64,000 nucleotides of DNA from Cardinalis cardinalis (taxonomy: Eukaryota; Chordata; Aves; Passeriformes; Cardinalidae): NCBI GenBank assembly GCA_014549065.1, contig JACDOX010000323.1, forward strand, positions 124,001-188,000, given 5' to 3'. The position numbers and the translations under genes are program-made. Positions 49,471 to 62,638 of the stretch are shown piece after piece. The notes under the pieces were generated by a model, which was not told the origin of the DNA, made no database searches, and saw only the letters and a list, made by a program, of their open reading frames with translations. The number at the start of each line of letters is the position of its first letter. Position 1 is the stretch's first letter.

Positions 49471-52400
49471 AGAAATCTAGTTTAAAAAAGTCCAAATAAT
49501 TTTCTCTTTGTTCTTAGGGTTTCTCTGTGCAGAGCTTTCTGCAGTTCTGCAGTTCCTCACCAAAGCCAATGCTAGAACCCTGACACTTGCTCTCCAATAA
49601 CCTTGCCTCTCCTAAGGGCAGATACAATCCAAACCACACTCANGCAAACATTCAGCTCAATTCCAACCTGGGATAGAAGTTTACATCTACTTCAATCCAA
49701 ATAATTTCACTTCTGCATTCAGGGTGTGTTTCTCCTCTTTGGAATAGAATTNAATTCTAAAGCAGTGAGTGTTATTACGATATAAAATACACATAGTTTA
49801 ACTATGGATCTAAAATAAATCCATGAACAAAAGAATGCTTTGTCTGTGAGAACTGAAGAAGGCAAAAGAATGTTAGATAGTTCTGTAACTGTTAAATCTC
49901 TTGNAACAGACCAATAAATTGCCTGTAACTTCTTTTCTGGTTTTTCAATATTTGAAATAACCATAATAGACACAAAAAGCTTCAACTTNCTTTAGGGNAT
50001 TTCTGTGAAGGACAGTATTTCTTTGCAATAGAGTTAAAACATCCAAGTTTATAACTCAATAGAAAATAGAAAATGTAGCAAGAATGACAAAGAGTTATTT
50101 TAGAGAGGCAGAAAGTGAGGGAAGAGTGACATCCTCAGACTTCCTAGACAAGAATCTAAGTAAAGATCTGTGAAGGACTCTGACATTTTCATACAGTGAT
50201 GAGCTGTATGAAACTCATATTTTAAAAAATAATTTAAACTCATATTTTAAAAAATAATTACTATTGCAGGGAGCAAAGAAGAGATCTTTAGATTAGAGTT
50301 GTTGCTATCCTGGTTTCAGATCATTTTCTTCAATAGAACCACTCCAACCACCACCACTCCAATTTTCACAAACAGATGTCCGCAGGAAAAAAAAAAAAGG
50401 TGGAGACTGAAAGATCGCAGTGTTTAATTTACCTGTGTAGCCCATGAACATTTCCTGGGGTTTTAGAAATGGCTGCAGACAGAAATTCATAAGCTATATT
50501 CATAAAATGACAGACACAATGTTCTTCCATGCCTCTCCAAGGTGTTGGCCCTTAGTTTTCTCCACCAGATTCTGGTCTGTTTTGTCTTTGTCTTCTTCAA
50601 GGAAGGACCTAAAAACTGTTGGTGCAAAATTTAGAGATTTGAAGTCAGTTTGGTTTTGGTTTTACATTGAAACATTTAGAAAACATTTCCAAAAGAACAA
50701 TCCCCCCACACATTAATTTAGATTACTGTGATGAGCTCAGTGAAAATATCTCAATAACTGCTTGGAGAGAGTTATTTCTCCCAACTATTTTAAAAAGANA
50801 GCTAATCCAACCATTTTTTTGGTGAGCTCATACACAATTCAGTGTCCTCTGTTATTTTCTAGTGTGAACTTCTGGTCAGTAGAGCTCTTAAACATTCTTG
50901 TGGACTCCCACAGACCTTTATGAAAACAAGTTCATTTATTAATTTAGTTGCAGAGAGCATGCCATGATCTCACAGCTGATGTCAGTAGGTGAGAGGTTAC
51001 CAACCATGCTCTAATCAATCTCCTATATTCAGAGATGAGCAAAAGGAATTATCACAATAATTATCACATCCTTGGCCACACCACTTGGCTGACCAGCAGC
51101 TCCAGATGATGTCCCTGGGTTTGATTTACAGCCACAGCAGGCATTTCAGCTCAGTCAGAAAGGCCTTGCACTTCTCCCACATGGTTCTTCATGGATTTGA
51201 TCCAGTGGCTTCTGAGACCCAGCCTGAGCTCTGAACACAAAAAAGCACAAAAAATGCTTTTTTGGAAAAGTTGGTGTTTCCAACATGCANTTATTGTGCT
51301 TATCAAGTTTCAGGAAGGGAATGAGCTGCTTCTAATTACATGAAGGGAATGTGTACCAATGACAAGCTCCAGTAGAAGTCAGAGGAAGTTTTCAAAAACT
51401 CCCAAAGACTGGTGAATGCTTCAGTAAGAGTGCTGAGAGGCACTTTGCTGAATTGCAAAATATNCAAAAATACATAGCAGGAGAGATCTAGAATGCAAAA
51501 TAATTCACTACTTAAACACCTTCATCAAGGCTAAATTCAGTTTTCAGACTGCCTCAGACTTACCGCTTTTGATCCTGAATTAGAGCTGTTTATAGTTTAC
51601 TGAAGTTAATAAAAATAATTCCCACTATGTTCTCAGGAGCTTTGGGATCTGAATCTTTACCCTTACACTTAAACGTTCTGTTCCTTGACTGGATACAGGG
51701 TAATAATAATTTAATAATTTATTAATAAATTATAAACCCTCAGCCCCTTTAAAATGCCTCTGGGAAACCACACCAAAATGGACATGACCAAGCCTAATTG
51801 TCCAACTGTCTAAAAGGGATTATTGACTTTATTCTGTTAGTGGATAGGGAGTAATTTGTAAAAGCTCAAACTACTTACTGTATTTATTATGAGCACATCC
51901 TCCTATCAGCTCCAAGACAGCATTTTCAACCAATTCCTCTCTTTTACATGAATATTGGATTCTTTAAAGCAGCATGGCTTGTTGTAGCACAAGGGAGAAC
52001 TTGACATCAGCTCACCCTCCTCTGAGGCCCACCAAGTGACTCTCCCATGGAAAAGAGGGCTCACCCTCTGATAGCACCTGTAATTAAAAAAAGTCATTAA
52101 AAATCAAGAAAAAGCTCCTATCAAGACTCAATGTTCTCTTCCTCTGGAATAAACTGAGAGAAAGGATGTTAGTGTTCCTACCAGAATGATTAAACTGCAT
52201 CAAGATATTTATTCAAACCAACTGCTACTTTTTCTCTGCTTTCGATGATTAAAAACACATCATGACATTAAAAATACTACAGTTAGCTATTGGGGATGGT
52301 TTTTTATGATAAAAACTTCTTTGTTGTAAATCTTCTAGTTGTTCCTCCTTGTCCAAATATCTAAAGACAGATTTACCCTTCAGTCATCTCCATTTTTCAC

Positions 52401-55400
52401 TCCATAANTCCCATAGTGCAGTTCTCTTCCTGCCTCCTTCCACACTCAGTTAAACATGAACTCAAAAATTACGCACTCAGTCATTCCTTCAGATCACTAA
52501 CATCCCTGGAAAAAATTAGAGATTTATAATTTTTCCAAGAGAAATAACAACAAAAATTGCCAATGCTGGCTTCAAAGGCTTTGGCAACTCTTACTGAGCT
52601 GCTTTTCCCCAAGGTCTCACCCACCTTGGGTGCATTAACCTGTCTTACACTCTTGTAAGTGAACCAATAACATCTTTTAAGGCATACAGACATCTGTGTA
52701 TTTTCTTTTCTTACCTTTATTTGTAGGTATATTCTCCCTCCAATTCAGACCAAAAAGTACTTGCTTGCCAAGTAAAAAAAGTACATTTTTCCAGACCTTA
52801 TCGGAAGAGTTCCTAAATCAAGTTCTTTGCAATGAGAGGTTTGGGGTTTTTTTCCCCATATATTCCACCCACTGTTGAGCAAATACCTATCACCACAGCA
52901 GTAGCACTTGGCACACCTCAAACGTTGACCTCTACACAAGAAAAAGAGTCCAAAGGAAAATCTCACTGTTGCTTGTTAATTCTCCTTTTATTTGAAGAAT
53001 TTTCCTGTGATGGCAGCGTGAACACATTTACATCACTGATTAGAAAGGGTGACTCTTTATTCCACTCATAATAATGAGAAGTTATATTAAAAAGGGCTGC
53101 AGAAAAGGGTAACTGCATAATTAGAATTTCTTAGCACCATATGTTGAAAAGTAAGGGGATGAAGACAGAGAAAAAAAGTTACATTCTTACTTTTAATGGC
53201 ANCTATTTCTGGTAAATAGGAAATCCAAAAGCACATCAACCATTTCATCTCCAACCCCTAGCTTGGGTTACTCTCCTCTAACAATTGCTCCTTGTCCATA
53301 GGAAATCAGCTCACCACCCTGAGAATACCACCCTGAAAATACCACCTTATCCAAGGCCTACACAATTCTATATTCAAGAAGGGCAAGAGAAATTAACTTT
53401 TGAATACAGGATATTGAATCAAAGCTTTGCAGCTTTTTCACTGCGATCACAGTTGCTCCAATGCTCTTTCTCCTCTCCTCAGTGGATGTTTGCCGTAAGA
53501 AAAATCTTCTCCCAGATGCAATGCTGCAAATGGAGAACAGAAAATACAACCAAGAACTGCTGTCATTTCTCTGTCCTAGCTGGCAGTGCTGGAAGTCATA
53601 CAAAATTTGAGAACAGTTTCATCATAATAATGAGAATAGTGGTTGCTTCCCCGTGCCCAAATGAAATGGCTGATTTTTTATTTTTTTTTAATTTACATGC
53701 ATAAAATTATTTAGTACATTAAGTACTGCACTGATGGTTTACAGGGACAGTTCCTCAGCTGCAGGGAATCGTTCTCTTTTCAAGCCCCAGTAAGAAACAT
53801 TAAGAAATGCATCTAGGAAATGAAAGATCAGCAGTCTGGTTTGGGCTCTGCTACAAAATTTCTGCCTCTGCTGGCACCAAGCTCTGACTGCTCATTTGGA
53901 AGCCCTTATCCACCCCATGGGGATTCCTGAGCCTGAATTTATTAATGGGGCTGACTTGCTTGCTTCAAGTGCACCTCAGCCACATCTTCTGCTATTTATT
54001 GCACACTCACTTTCTGCACTGTGATGAAAGCCAGGGAAGCTCACCCCTAAAGGCTGAGACTGCCCAGTGAGCAGGGGCTGAGCAGAGACTGCCTGTGGGG
54101 CCATCTCAGTGAGGAGACCATGATAGGAGAGTNTATGGTGTGCTGCCACCCTCCCAGGGTCACCAGAGGTGAAGGTAAATGGGGAAAGTGGCTGTGCTGG
54201 AGCTCCCCTGGCAGCTCCTCTCGGTACACAAGGCCTTGAACGTCTTACTAGGCAATAAAAGAATGTTAAACAGTCCCCTCCTTTCCCTCCTCAAGGTCAG
54301 CTGGTGGTTTCATAACCCCTTGGATCCCACAGAAAACTGCATTGTTTCCACTATTCCCATGTACTTCATCCAAGTGTGAAACAGTGAAATGTTTAAATGG
54401 TTAATAAGGGGATCTAACCTTTGGGAGATAAAAAGACCCAATACATTGTGGTGTACAGCACCAGAGCCTGATCTCATTTTTCTCTATGATTTTGCTAAAA
54501 TCACTCTGAGCCTGTTTTTCATTTCTAAATGGGGCAAAGGACAAATTTTCCTTATTTGAAAGACACATGGGAAATGTGCTTGACGACAGGTTAGAGGTAC
54601 TGAGCAAAGCCACTCAGCAAAGATAAGAACTTCAAAGGGAAATGGTGGGTGATAACTGGAAGAGTGACAAATATCTAGAATTTCAAACATTTATCTGTGA
54701 GGAGTCTTGTTTGCCAGATGTACTGCCAGACAATAACAATTTTAGTTTCAGAATATCATTAGAATAACAACAATAAAAAAAAAAAAAAGGAGAAAATTTT
54801 GAACTTGAGATACTCACTCCCAAGGATCTTAATGAACTTGGAAGCTTTTNCCCCCAAGCTTTTCTNATAGAGAAAACTGTGCAACCATGGTTGCATCTTT
54901 TAAAAGAGTAGAATATCATGGCCAATTCTTTGATGTGTGATGGAATAGAATTTACAAGAATTCCTGTCATCTTGAATATTTTCTAAAGGAAACAGCAGGA
55001 AGAATTANGACTTTAAGAAGATGCTGACATAATCAGCTTTCTCTCTCTTTTGAATTTCAAAACATCAATGAACAGACACTCTGGGGCCAGAGTACAACTC
55101 CAGAGAGGCACAGAGTGCTGAACACACAGAATTTGGCCAGAAACATGTTATTGGTCAATGCAAAGTGCAATTTTGGTGGGTTGGTGTGAGTTTCAGCTGT
55201 CTATCAATGCAAGGTTTATACACCAAGCANGCTCATGCCTATCTGGCACCAAGGTGGCTAAAGGAACAGTTGATGGTGTTTCTTTTCCAGTGTCCCTTTT
55301 CTGGAATTTTATTACTATCAGAGAATGGTTCAAAACTGTGGAAAGTGAATGGAGAATAAACAGTTTCAAACTTTGCCGCTGGGATGTGTGTCTGCCATGA

Positions 55401-58400
55401 GCTGATCCCAAACCCCAGGTCTGAATATCCCTCAAATCTGGATCCTTTCCAGACCTAAACTCTGTACCGAGCTCCAGGTCAAGCAATGCTGATGGTCTGA
55501 TTCACCAACCAGCAAACATGGAAACTAACAGAGTTCCAAGGCCAGGTCAGAAAATTTCCACACTCCCCACTTAACCAAGCCCTTCTCTGTCTAAGCAGCC
55601 CTGCAGATTGCTTTGCATCACTGAAGCAGCACAAAACGGCTCAGAGATAAAATGGACTTGATGCAGGGACTGGGGTCAGCAGGTCAGTTCCCAATCTGAA
55701 GGAAAAAAACTCTGGAAGGAAGGAGAGCAGAAATGGCAAGCCCTGAAGAAAGTAACCGGTCAAGAAAAAGGCTGGNTTGTGGGAACAACCCAAAATGGCT
55801 TTTCCTTTGGGATCCCAGCTGCAGTGACACTGCTGGCTGCTCCAGAGGCCTCAATGTGTTTGGGTCACNGAGCTGCCTTCTGGAAAACAACAGCTGGAAC
55901 CAGAGAGCAGGAGGAGACACAGGGAGGAGGAAGGTCCTAAACATCCTGCTTGCAGCTTTGCAGAGGAAGACAATGCAGTGCAGCTCAGCAGAACACANAA
56001 ATTCAATTGGCATATTCAGAGAACAGCATATCAGAGCAGATTAAGGTAAACAGTTTCACTCTATGTGTTATCAGCAAAAAGAGAGAATGGAGCACTGCAT
56101 GGACGAAAAGGGATNATGGAGAAAAGGGGATGGAGAAGAGAACAGTCAAACATTCTTGGCCGTGCTTAGAAAAGGGGAAAGGAAACTGACACTTCTTGAT
56201 AAACAGTCTCAGGACTGAAGATGCCTTTGGTTATTTTGCCAAAATATGTTAAATGAGCAGTCTTTTCCCCCTGCAATGATAATTTTTTAGAAGTGCAGAA
56301 AAGCCCATCCACATTCCCACATGCCCTTATNCTGGGTGCTTTCAGAGCCATCTCTCAGCAAAGAATACATTGGAACAATCTATCTCTGGTATGCACCCAA
56401 AGAAGTTAATAAAGCAATCCAAAAGAAGAGACTTTTTCCATTTGATGTAATCTGAAATATGTAAAATAACCTGTTGGAGAAAATGAAAAGAGAGGAAAGA
56501 TCTTTCACTTCACTTTAGATAGTCCATTTAGATTCCCTGAACAAATATTTGAACATTTTCCAGTGTAGCTTCAGGATATATCAACATAGAACAAGTAATA
56601 AAATAAAATTGAGGGACAAAATAATACTCTGCATATTTTTTTCTTAAATTATGTTACTTTAGAAAGCAAACTTANAGATATATTCACTGACATTTGACTA
56701 GCCAATGTATTTTGAAGATTCAGGATATCACTTTCAAATTTAATAGAGTTTTCAACATGTAAAGTGAAAAAAATATATTTACATCTTCCTGAGGCACAGG
56801 ATGTTACTGGCATATCAAAAAGAATACACTCAGTTCAAAAAAGGTGCGACACAAAATTGTGGTGCAATGTTTATGGCCCCACAATCCCAGCTGATTTTAT
56901 CTGATTTTTTCCAAGAAGACAAGGTTACATTGCTTGACATCATCAGATCAGGCTACACTGGGGAAACNTTCATGAACTTTAAATTTCCACTTTCATCCTG
57001 GGATCTTCCTGTCATTCCTGTCACCAGCACCACCATCCAGGGGCACCACAANCTCCAAACCCCACAGAGCACACAGCACCCATGCCCAGACTCCAGAGTG
57101 TGCAGCACACTGTCCCCTCTGTCACCAGCTGCTCCAGAGCCCAGGGACATCCATTTGTCAGACAAATCCCACAGTGCTATCCCTTCCAGCACATTCTAGG
57201 AATAAGGGGGTTATCTTCCCAGAAGGAAGTGGAGGTGATATTTTTATCAGAGTCCAAAATGGTGATATATCACATCTAAGCAGCAGGTGGGTCCTCAAAC
57301 AGGCCAGAAAACCTTCCAACATCCTGTGTAGGGAAAGCACAGCCCTCTACAAGTAAAGTATTCAATGCTGGAGAACACAGATTGTGTGGAAATATAAGGG
57401 AGGAAATGGTATGGGGGAATTGCATCACTCTCCAATAGATAAACAAATAAATGAATTTGGCAAGATGCAAAATAAACAATTGATTTAAAAGTAAACCAAG
57501 TAAGGTCCTGTAAGGGTGCATTAGACACCAAAATGCTACTCTGGTAAAGTTGTAAAGAAGAACAAGAGGAACCTCTGTAGAAGCTTGAGAACTAAATCTG
57601 AGCCAGAAANAAGGCTTTTTGCAACTCAAAATGAAAACTCCTCTAGTCAAATGAGGAAATCCATGTGTGGGAGCCCAGAGAAAATGCTGAACACAGGGGC
57701 ATGGCTGAGATCCAGCACAAGCACACAGAGCTGCCTCCATGAGCTCCCTAACAGATATTGATTCCTGCCAGGAGAAATGCAGGCTCAGAGCCCTCTGCCA
57801 CTCCCCAGGAAAGCTGCANTCCTCTCTAAAGAGGCTCTCAGCCTCAGAAATACAGGTTTGGATGGGGCAATGCACAGGCCAAGTGACCCAAATGGATCCA
57901 CAGGGAAAGAATCCACCCTGCAAACAAATGAGAGATAAATGGCACCCCACTGATCCACACCATAATTATCACCAGATGCCTGAGAAAGGAAACACACNCC
58001 TCAGGGACTGCTGCCACTGGGAGACCCTCCCCAATGGCTGAGAGAGAAGCCAGATAATCTACTGCCAGCACTGCTTCCATGTGGAGCAGGAAAAATAACT
58101 AGCACTTAATTCCATTGGCCTTTTGCTGCCATTCCCACTGCCTTTCCTAAGATCCAGCTTGACAACTGCAAGCCCCTTCCTCTGGAAAGGTTTTTTTGTT
58201 CATCACACAGCTCCCCAGTACCCCAGCAGTGGGGAATTTCCACAAGCTGGAGATNTTCAGCAAGCTGATACAGTCACTCTGAGCTGATGGCAGGCCAGAG
58301 AAGTTGTTTCCAAAGGCACCACAGACACATTGAACACAGTTATTTGGTTGGATTTAATCAGCTCACAGAAGGCTGGAAATCTGCAGCACAATTCATTTTA

Positions 58401-59642
58401 GTAATTAGAGCAAGGCACCCATTTTTTTAGGAATACAGCAAAATGTCACAGAGCCAGCCACAGGATGATGAGATGNATAAGAGCTCCTACACACATTTCA
58501 AAGAGCATTCAAGAGGATGTGGGGGTCACAAAGATAATTTGCTCCACAGCTGGGAAGAAGAGCTGGTTATCTCAAGTTATAACAAACTCCACAAATCAGG
58601 TTAAGTAAGGGCAGCATTAAAAATAAGCNGAGATAATTCCAGCTGAGCAGCAGGCCATAATCTAAGCTTGTCATGACCTCTTGCTTTTTAAAAGAAGATG
58701 CAAACACAAGATAAAACAAAGCAAATTAAGGTACAAAATACATCTCTAAACAACTGAGCTGGTTAAAGTCTGCATTGAAAACTGAGCTGGACTTGATGTA
58801 CCTACTGGGCACCAAAATAAGGAACATTTTCTCTGGAGGCAGAATCAGAAAAGGAGATAAGAATCTGGCTCTGTTTGGAAGAAGAATTGCAAGGATTTAA
58901 GGACAGCAAAAGGCTGCTGGTTATATTCTCAGCAGTTTCCAAGGGCCATGTGTGTGAACAACAAAACCAGTATCACTGATGCTCTGCTCCTTGAGGCAAT
59001 GCTCACCTCAGTGAGGGCACTTTTCCTTGTGCAATCCCAAAAAAAGAAGGCTGGTAATTGATATTACCATCTGGTGTAGATGACTGGTCAAACTGCAGCC
59101 TGCCTTTTTCTCCTGGCAACTTCAAAAAGGGCAGCTGCCTTAACAGAGTCTCCAATACACAATCCACTCCTCTCCATACAATCAATTCATGCCACATTTC
59201 TGCAATTTCACTCTCTCTAGACATTTTACTCCGTGGTTTCTACAGTACCAAGAGCCCAGAGAACAGCTCTGCTAATGAGACAGCCTGCAAAGTTTTCTGG
59301 AGAGCTGGGAAATGGTGACAAGCCCAGGGAAATGAGGGGTTGCCACACACCTACAAAGGAATTCAGGCTCATCAATCTTTTGCTATCAAAACACTCTCTC
59401 AGACGTACAAATCTCTTTGCATACTTTTGTGAAGCTGTTCCAGTGAAGCATGATAAATGCTAGAGAGAATTTAAGGATAACAGCAGGGACTAGGTGGTGA
59501 ATTCAGAGAGTTCCAAACATCTGTAGTTCACAGAGATCCCGCTGTAGCTTTTTTTTTGGCCTCATTTTGCCTCCCTAATATCAAGGAATACCTTGTTCCA
59601 GGCAGTACAGATACAACCCCTTTCAAAGTACATATTTCTGCT
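49471..59642. other. Intergenic sequence, no gene recognised
   Basis: About 10 kb of unique-looking, AT-rich sequence. Small structures are a 25-bp tandem pair at 50211-50259, A-runs near 50384 and 54775, and a short 'aataccacc' repetition near 53322-53347. The longer frames (53285-53704, 56801-57199, 57276-57950) show no domain and overlap frames on the other strand. Confidence 0.5.
50211..50259. repeat. 25-bp unit, two tandem copies
   Basis: Two consecutive copies of a unit beginning 'aaactcatattttaaaaaat', the second ending one base short. Confidence 0.9.
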
Positions 59643-59720
59643 TCATAGTGTCATAAAATCTTAGACTGGNCTGAACTGGAAGAAAACTTTAAGCCTATCC
59701 TGTCATCCCTGACTCAGAGA
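59643..59720 (-). mobile_element. CR1 LINE fragment, 3'-end part, split by insertion
   Basis: Plus-strand 'tcataaaatcttagactggn', 'ctgaactggaagaaaactt' and 'taagcctatcc' match the reverse complement of the CR1 3' terminus. The matching continuation resumes at about 60030 after an inserted element. Confidence 0.75.
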
Positions 59721-60028
59721 TGACAGAATCACATCAGAAGGCAAATAGCAGAAGCCCTGTTTATTTGATCCTTTCTCCTTCTATACCTTAGTTTGCNACA
59801 GGTGGACNTGATTGNTCATTTAATCAACATATTTCACATGATTGGCTAATTAGACACCCATCTGTAAAAAACTTNATGAGAAAAGCAGCAAAACAGATTG
59901 TTGAAAAACATCACCTGCAGATTGTTTTAATATTTGACTATTATTGGTTATCTCCAGCTCCCTAAAGCTTCCNAGGCTAATTAATAGGAAAACTTGTCTA
60001 GTGTTCTCTCTCTCTGAGCAGACTGTCA
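59721..60028. mobile_element. LTR-like element inserted in CR1
   Basis: 308 bp bounded by the inverted termini TGACAG (59721-59726) and CTGTCA (60023-60028), giving the TG...CA ends typical of LTRs. It interrupts a CR1 fragment, which supports it being an insertion. It contains 'tgattggctaattagacacc', a CCAAT-type block. Flanking bases show no clear duplication, so the exact ends and the element class are uncertain. Confidence 0.55.
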
Positions 60029-60301
60029 NACCCACAGCCATCCTTTCCAACCTCCTTCCCCTGGATCAGCCAGGCTGACCTTGAGCACTTCCAGGGATGG
60101 AGCATCCACAGCTTCCCTGGGCAATCTGTCCCAGGGCCTCACCACCCTGACAGCAAAGATCTTTTGCCCAAATATCTGCTCTAAACCTACTCTCTTCCAG
60201 CCATTCCCCCCCTCTCCTGTCACTATGTGCTGTTGTAGTTCCTCTCCGTTTTTCCTCTAGGCCCCCTTGACACACTGGAGAGCCACAATGAAGTCATCAC
60301 C
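60029..60301 (-). mobile_element. CR1 LINE fragment, second part
   Basis: Clear CR1 match in reverse complement: 'ttgagcacttccagggatgg', 'gcatccacagcttccctggg', 'cccagggcctcaccaccctg', 'ctaaacctactctcttcc', 'ctcctgtcactatgtgctg', 'ctctaggcccccttga'. It ends abruptly where the next LTR-like element begins. Confidence 0.85.
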
Positions 60302-60670
60302 TNTCACAGACATATTTTATGAAAAATCCTTTTGTTAGGATCTTTTCTCCTGNGNAGCTTCAGCTTCTCCATGTTTTGCTGCTTTGGAATGTGATTTGGA
60401 GAATTGTTCACCCAGCATGTGAAATTGTTTTTACTTGATGACCAGTGACAGCCACCTGTGTTGAGGCTGTGAGCAGTCACAATATTTTATTATCATTCCT
60501 TTCAAGCCTTCTGATGAAATCCTTTCTCTNCTTCTTTTAGTATAGTTTTAATATATCATTTTCTTTTAATATAATATATATAATAAAAAAAAATAAATCA
60601 GCCTTCTGAAACATGGAGTCAAGGTTCTCATCTCTTCCCTTGTCCTGGGACCCCTGTGAACACCACCACA
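60302..60670 (+). mobile_element. Solo-LTR-like repeat, family 1 copy 5, with target-site duplication
   Basis: This 369-bp element is the inverted counterpart of the four intronic copies. It starts TNTCACAGACATATTTTATG and ends CACCACCACA, so TG (one N) to CA. It is flanked on both sides by the identical six bases 'atcacc' (60296-60301 and 60671-60676). A 6-bp duplication fits class II (ERVK-like) retroviral insertions. Two AATAAA signals (60582, 60592) lie upstream of 'tcagccttctgaaacatgg', as expected for an LTR read on the plus strand. No internal viral region remains, so it is a solo LTR. Family name not verified. Confidence 0.85.
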
Positions 60671-60676
60671 ATCACC

Positions 60677-61144
60677 CATTTGTTTTGCTTTGGCTGGGGT
60701 TTGCCTTCAGCTAACCAAAATTTTTTCTGGCTGGAAGGACATAGTCAGCTGTTTATGTCAGGAAAAACCCCTCAGTTTTTGCTAANGTTTAACATTCACT
60801 AAGAAGCAGAATTTCCAGCACATTCAGCAGCAACAGCTCTCCCTGCAGAGAGACACACATTAAATCATCAGCACCTGGGGGTTCCTTGGANGTTTCAGCA
60901 CCCAGCTGAGGATCAAATTCACCTTTAAGCTCTGATGAATTCCCCTAAAATGCAGCCTGGCTTCTGGACAGAAATGATCTGCAGTTCTGCAATTGAGTTG
61001 CACTCCTACAGTGTTTGGGGACTCAACACTGGAGAGAGAACTCCAGACAAGTCAGCTGGGGGGATTCCAGTGCATGCCCATTCAGAAGGGAGAAAAAGAT
61101 AACTAAATAACTGAAATACAGAGAAACAAGACAGTATTGATGAA
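60677..61144. other. Intergenic sequence, no feature seen
   Basis: Unique-looking sequence between the LTR-like element and the AT-rich satellite. The CR1 match does not clearly resume here. Confidence 0.5.
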
Positions 61145-61440
61145 CAATATATATATTTTATAATATATATTATTATAATATTATTATATATAATAATATA
61201 ATTATAATATATTATTATATTTATTATATTATTATTATATATATTTTATAATATATATTATAATATATATTTATAATAGTGACATTCAAGTGCTTTACAC
61301 AGCATTTAGCAATGCATATAGTTTTTACACATAAATATATATTAGTATATAGTATTCACATATATATTAATACATAGTATTCAAATATATATTAATATAG
61401 TATTCAAATTATTAACTTATGCACACACACATATATTTAA
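61145..61440. repeat. AT-rich satellite with 25-bp minisatellite
   Basis: 61147-61277 is almost pure A/T (tataatatattatta words, strongly self-complementary). 61335-61407 holds three units of 25, 25 and 23 bases beginning 'atatatatta' and ending 'agtattcaa/c'. A short 'cacacacat' run ends the tract. Confidence 0.9.
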
Positions 61441-62128
61441 ATAGTTGGCAAGAGAATATTGGGAAAATTTCCCACTCATCTTCCCCCAGACAAAGGTTAA
61501 TCCAATTCCCACAATTTTTCACATATGTCATGTTCATGAAGACTGAAGTACCATTATGCTGCCAGCCTGTTTGAATAGCTTTGGAAAAAAAAGATTGCTG
61601 GAGAGGCAGGTATTTTTTTACCTTAGGAAAAACTAAGAGAGCTTGTTTTATACAAGCTCTCCAACACTGTGTCTATAACTGCATCAAAAAAAGATGCAAT
61701 TTAAGACTTTTTTTTAAAATAACCTGTGGCTGTTAAAACAGATGGAGTAATAATGAAGANTTAGGAGCACATTTTTGCTACGTGTAGCTACGAACAAAGC
61801 AAAACTTTGTTAATTCAGCACTACCCTGGCAGCCTGGAGGATACAGAACAACTTCTGTCCCTCTGTGCCCTGACACTTCTCAAGTTGTTAAAGAAACACG
61901 AGGAGGAAAACACAGAGCCAAACATTCCCCAGCAATTCCCCCGTGCATCAACAGCTTGAGCCAGGCTGGAGGAGGAAATTGCTGTGTTGTTTTATGGCTG
62001 TGTGGAGAGAACAGCTCAGAGCATCCCCAGGGTGGTGCTGAAGGATCCATCTGAGAGGGGAGGAGAGAGAACCCAGAGTGCAAGAGGAGGAGGAGAAGGA
62101 TCCTGCACACAGGCAGCAGCCATCCCAG
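61441..62128. other. Intergenic sequence, no gene recognised
   Basis: Unique-looking sequence, purine-rich at about 62050-62100 ('gaggggaggagagagaaccc', 'gaggaggaggagaagg'). Confidence 0.5.
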
Positions 62129-62638
62129 TGGTGCCTCAGGTTTAGCTTCTATATTTTTCAGATTCTGTGCTGCTTTAGAGTCTAAACTTCATAGATTTCT
62201 TTAGTTCTGAGCTTCATATCAGGGGATGGTGAGCTCTGTGCACAGAGCAGGGAGACAAAACAATTCCTGCTCCAGCTGGGCACCAAGGACAAATGACCCA
62301 AATCTCAGCCCCAGAGCACAAACACCGTGGGCTGGAGAGAGAAAAACAAGCAGGGTGGGACTGCAGGGGCTAAAGCTGGAATGGGACAATGAACTGCAAG
62401 GTGCAAATGGAGCAGAACTGATCCAAGGGAGAGACCCCGTGCCCGGCCGTGCATTTTGGGGCCATTTTGGTTCATCTTGGGTTCATTTTGTGACAATTTT
62501 GGTTCATCTTGGGGCAGCCCTGGCTGGGCTCTTGTGCTGCCCAAGGTGCATCCATGGAAGAGATCCTTTTAATAAATCCCTGCTTTAGTCTTTAGCTCTG
62601 TCCAGCCCCTGTTCTAGGTCAGCCTTCACAAGGCATGA
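62129..62638 (+). mobile_element. LTR-like element with poly(A) signal
   Basis: About 510 bp, from 'tggtgcctcaggtttagc' to 'agccttcacaaggcatga'. It resembles a songbird LTR as I remember it: the 'cttctatatttttcagattc' block near the start, AATAAA at 62571-62576 in 'ttttaataaatccctgctt', then 'tctgtccagcccctgttct'. The termini TGGTGCCT and AGGCATGA are near-inverted repeats. Between 62456 and 62515 an imperfect 'ttcatcttggg' / 'ttttggttcatcttgggg' duplication occurs. I see no target-site duplication. The open frame at 62226-62588 lies inside this element and is not considered a gene. Confidence 0.6.

Noticed and set aside
49133..49495. Ser/Leu-rich and Lys/Glu-rich open frames, coiled-coil-like
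   Set aside because: They are translations of the purine-rich minisatellite; periodicity comes from the 12-bp unit.
57276..57950. 224-codon minus-strand open frame
   Set aside because: It has ambiguous codons, no recognisable domain, no conserved motif and overlapping frames on the other strand; likely chance.
62226..62588. 120-codon plus-strand open frame
   Set aside because: It lies inside an LTR-like element and its repetitive part reflects the imperfect 'ttcatcttggg' duplication.
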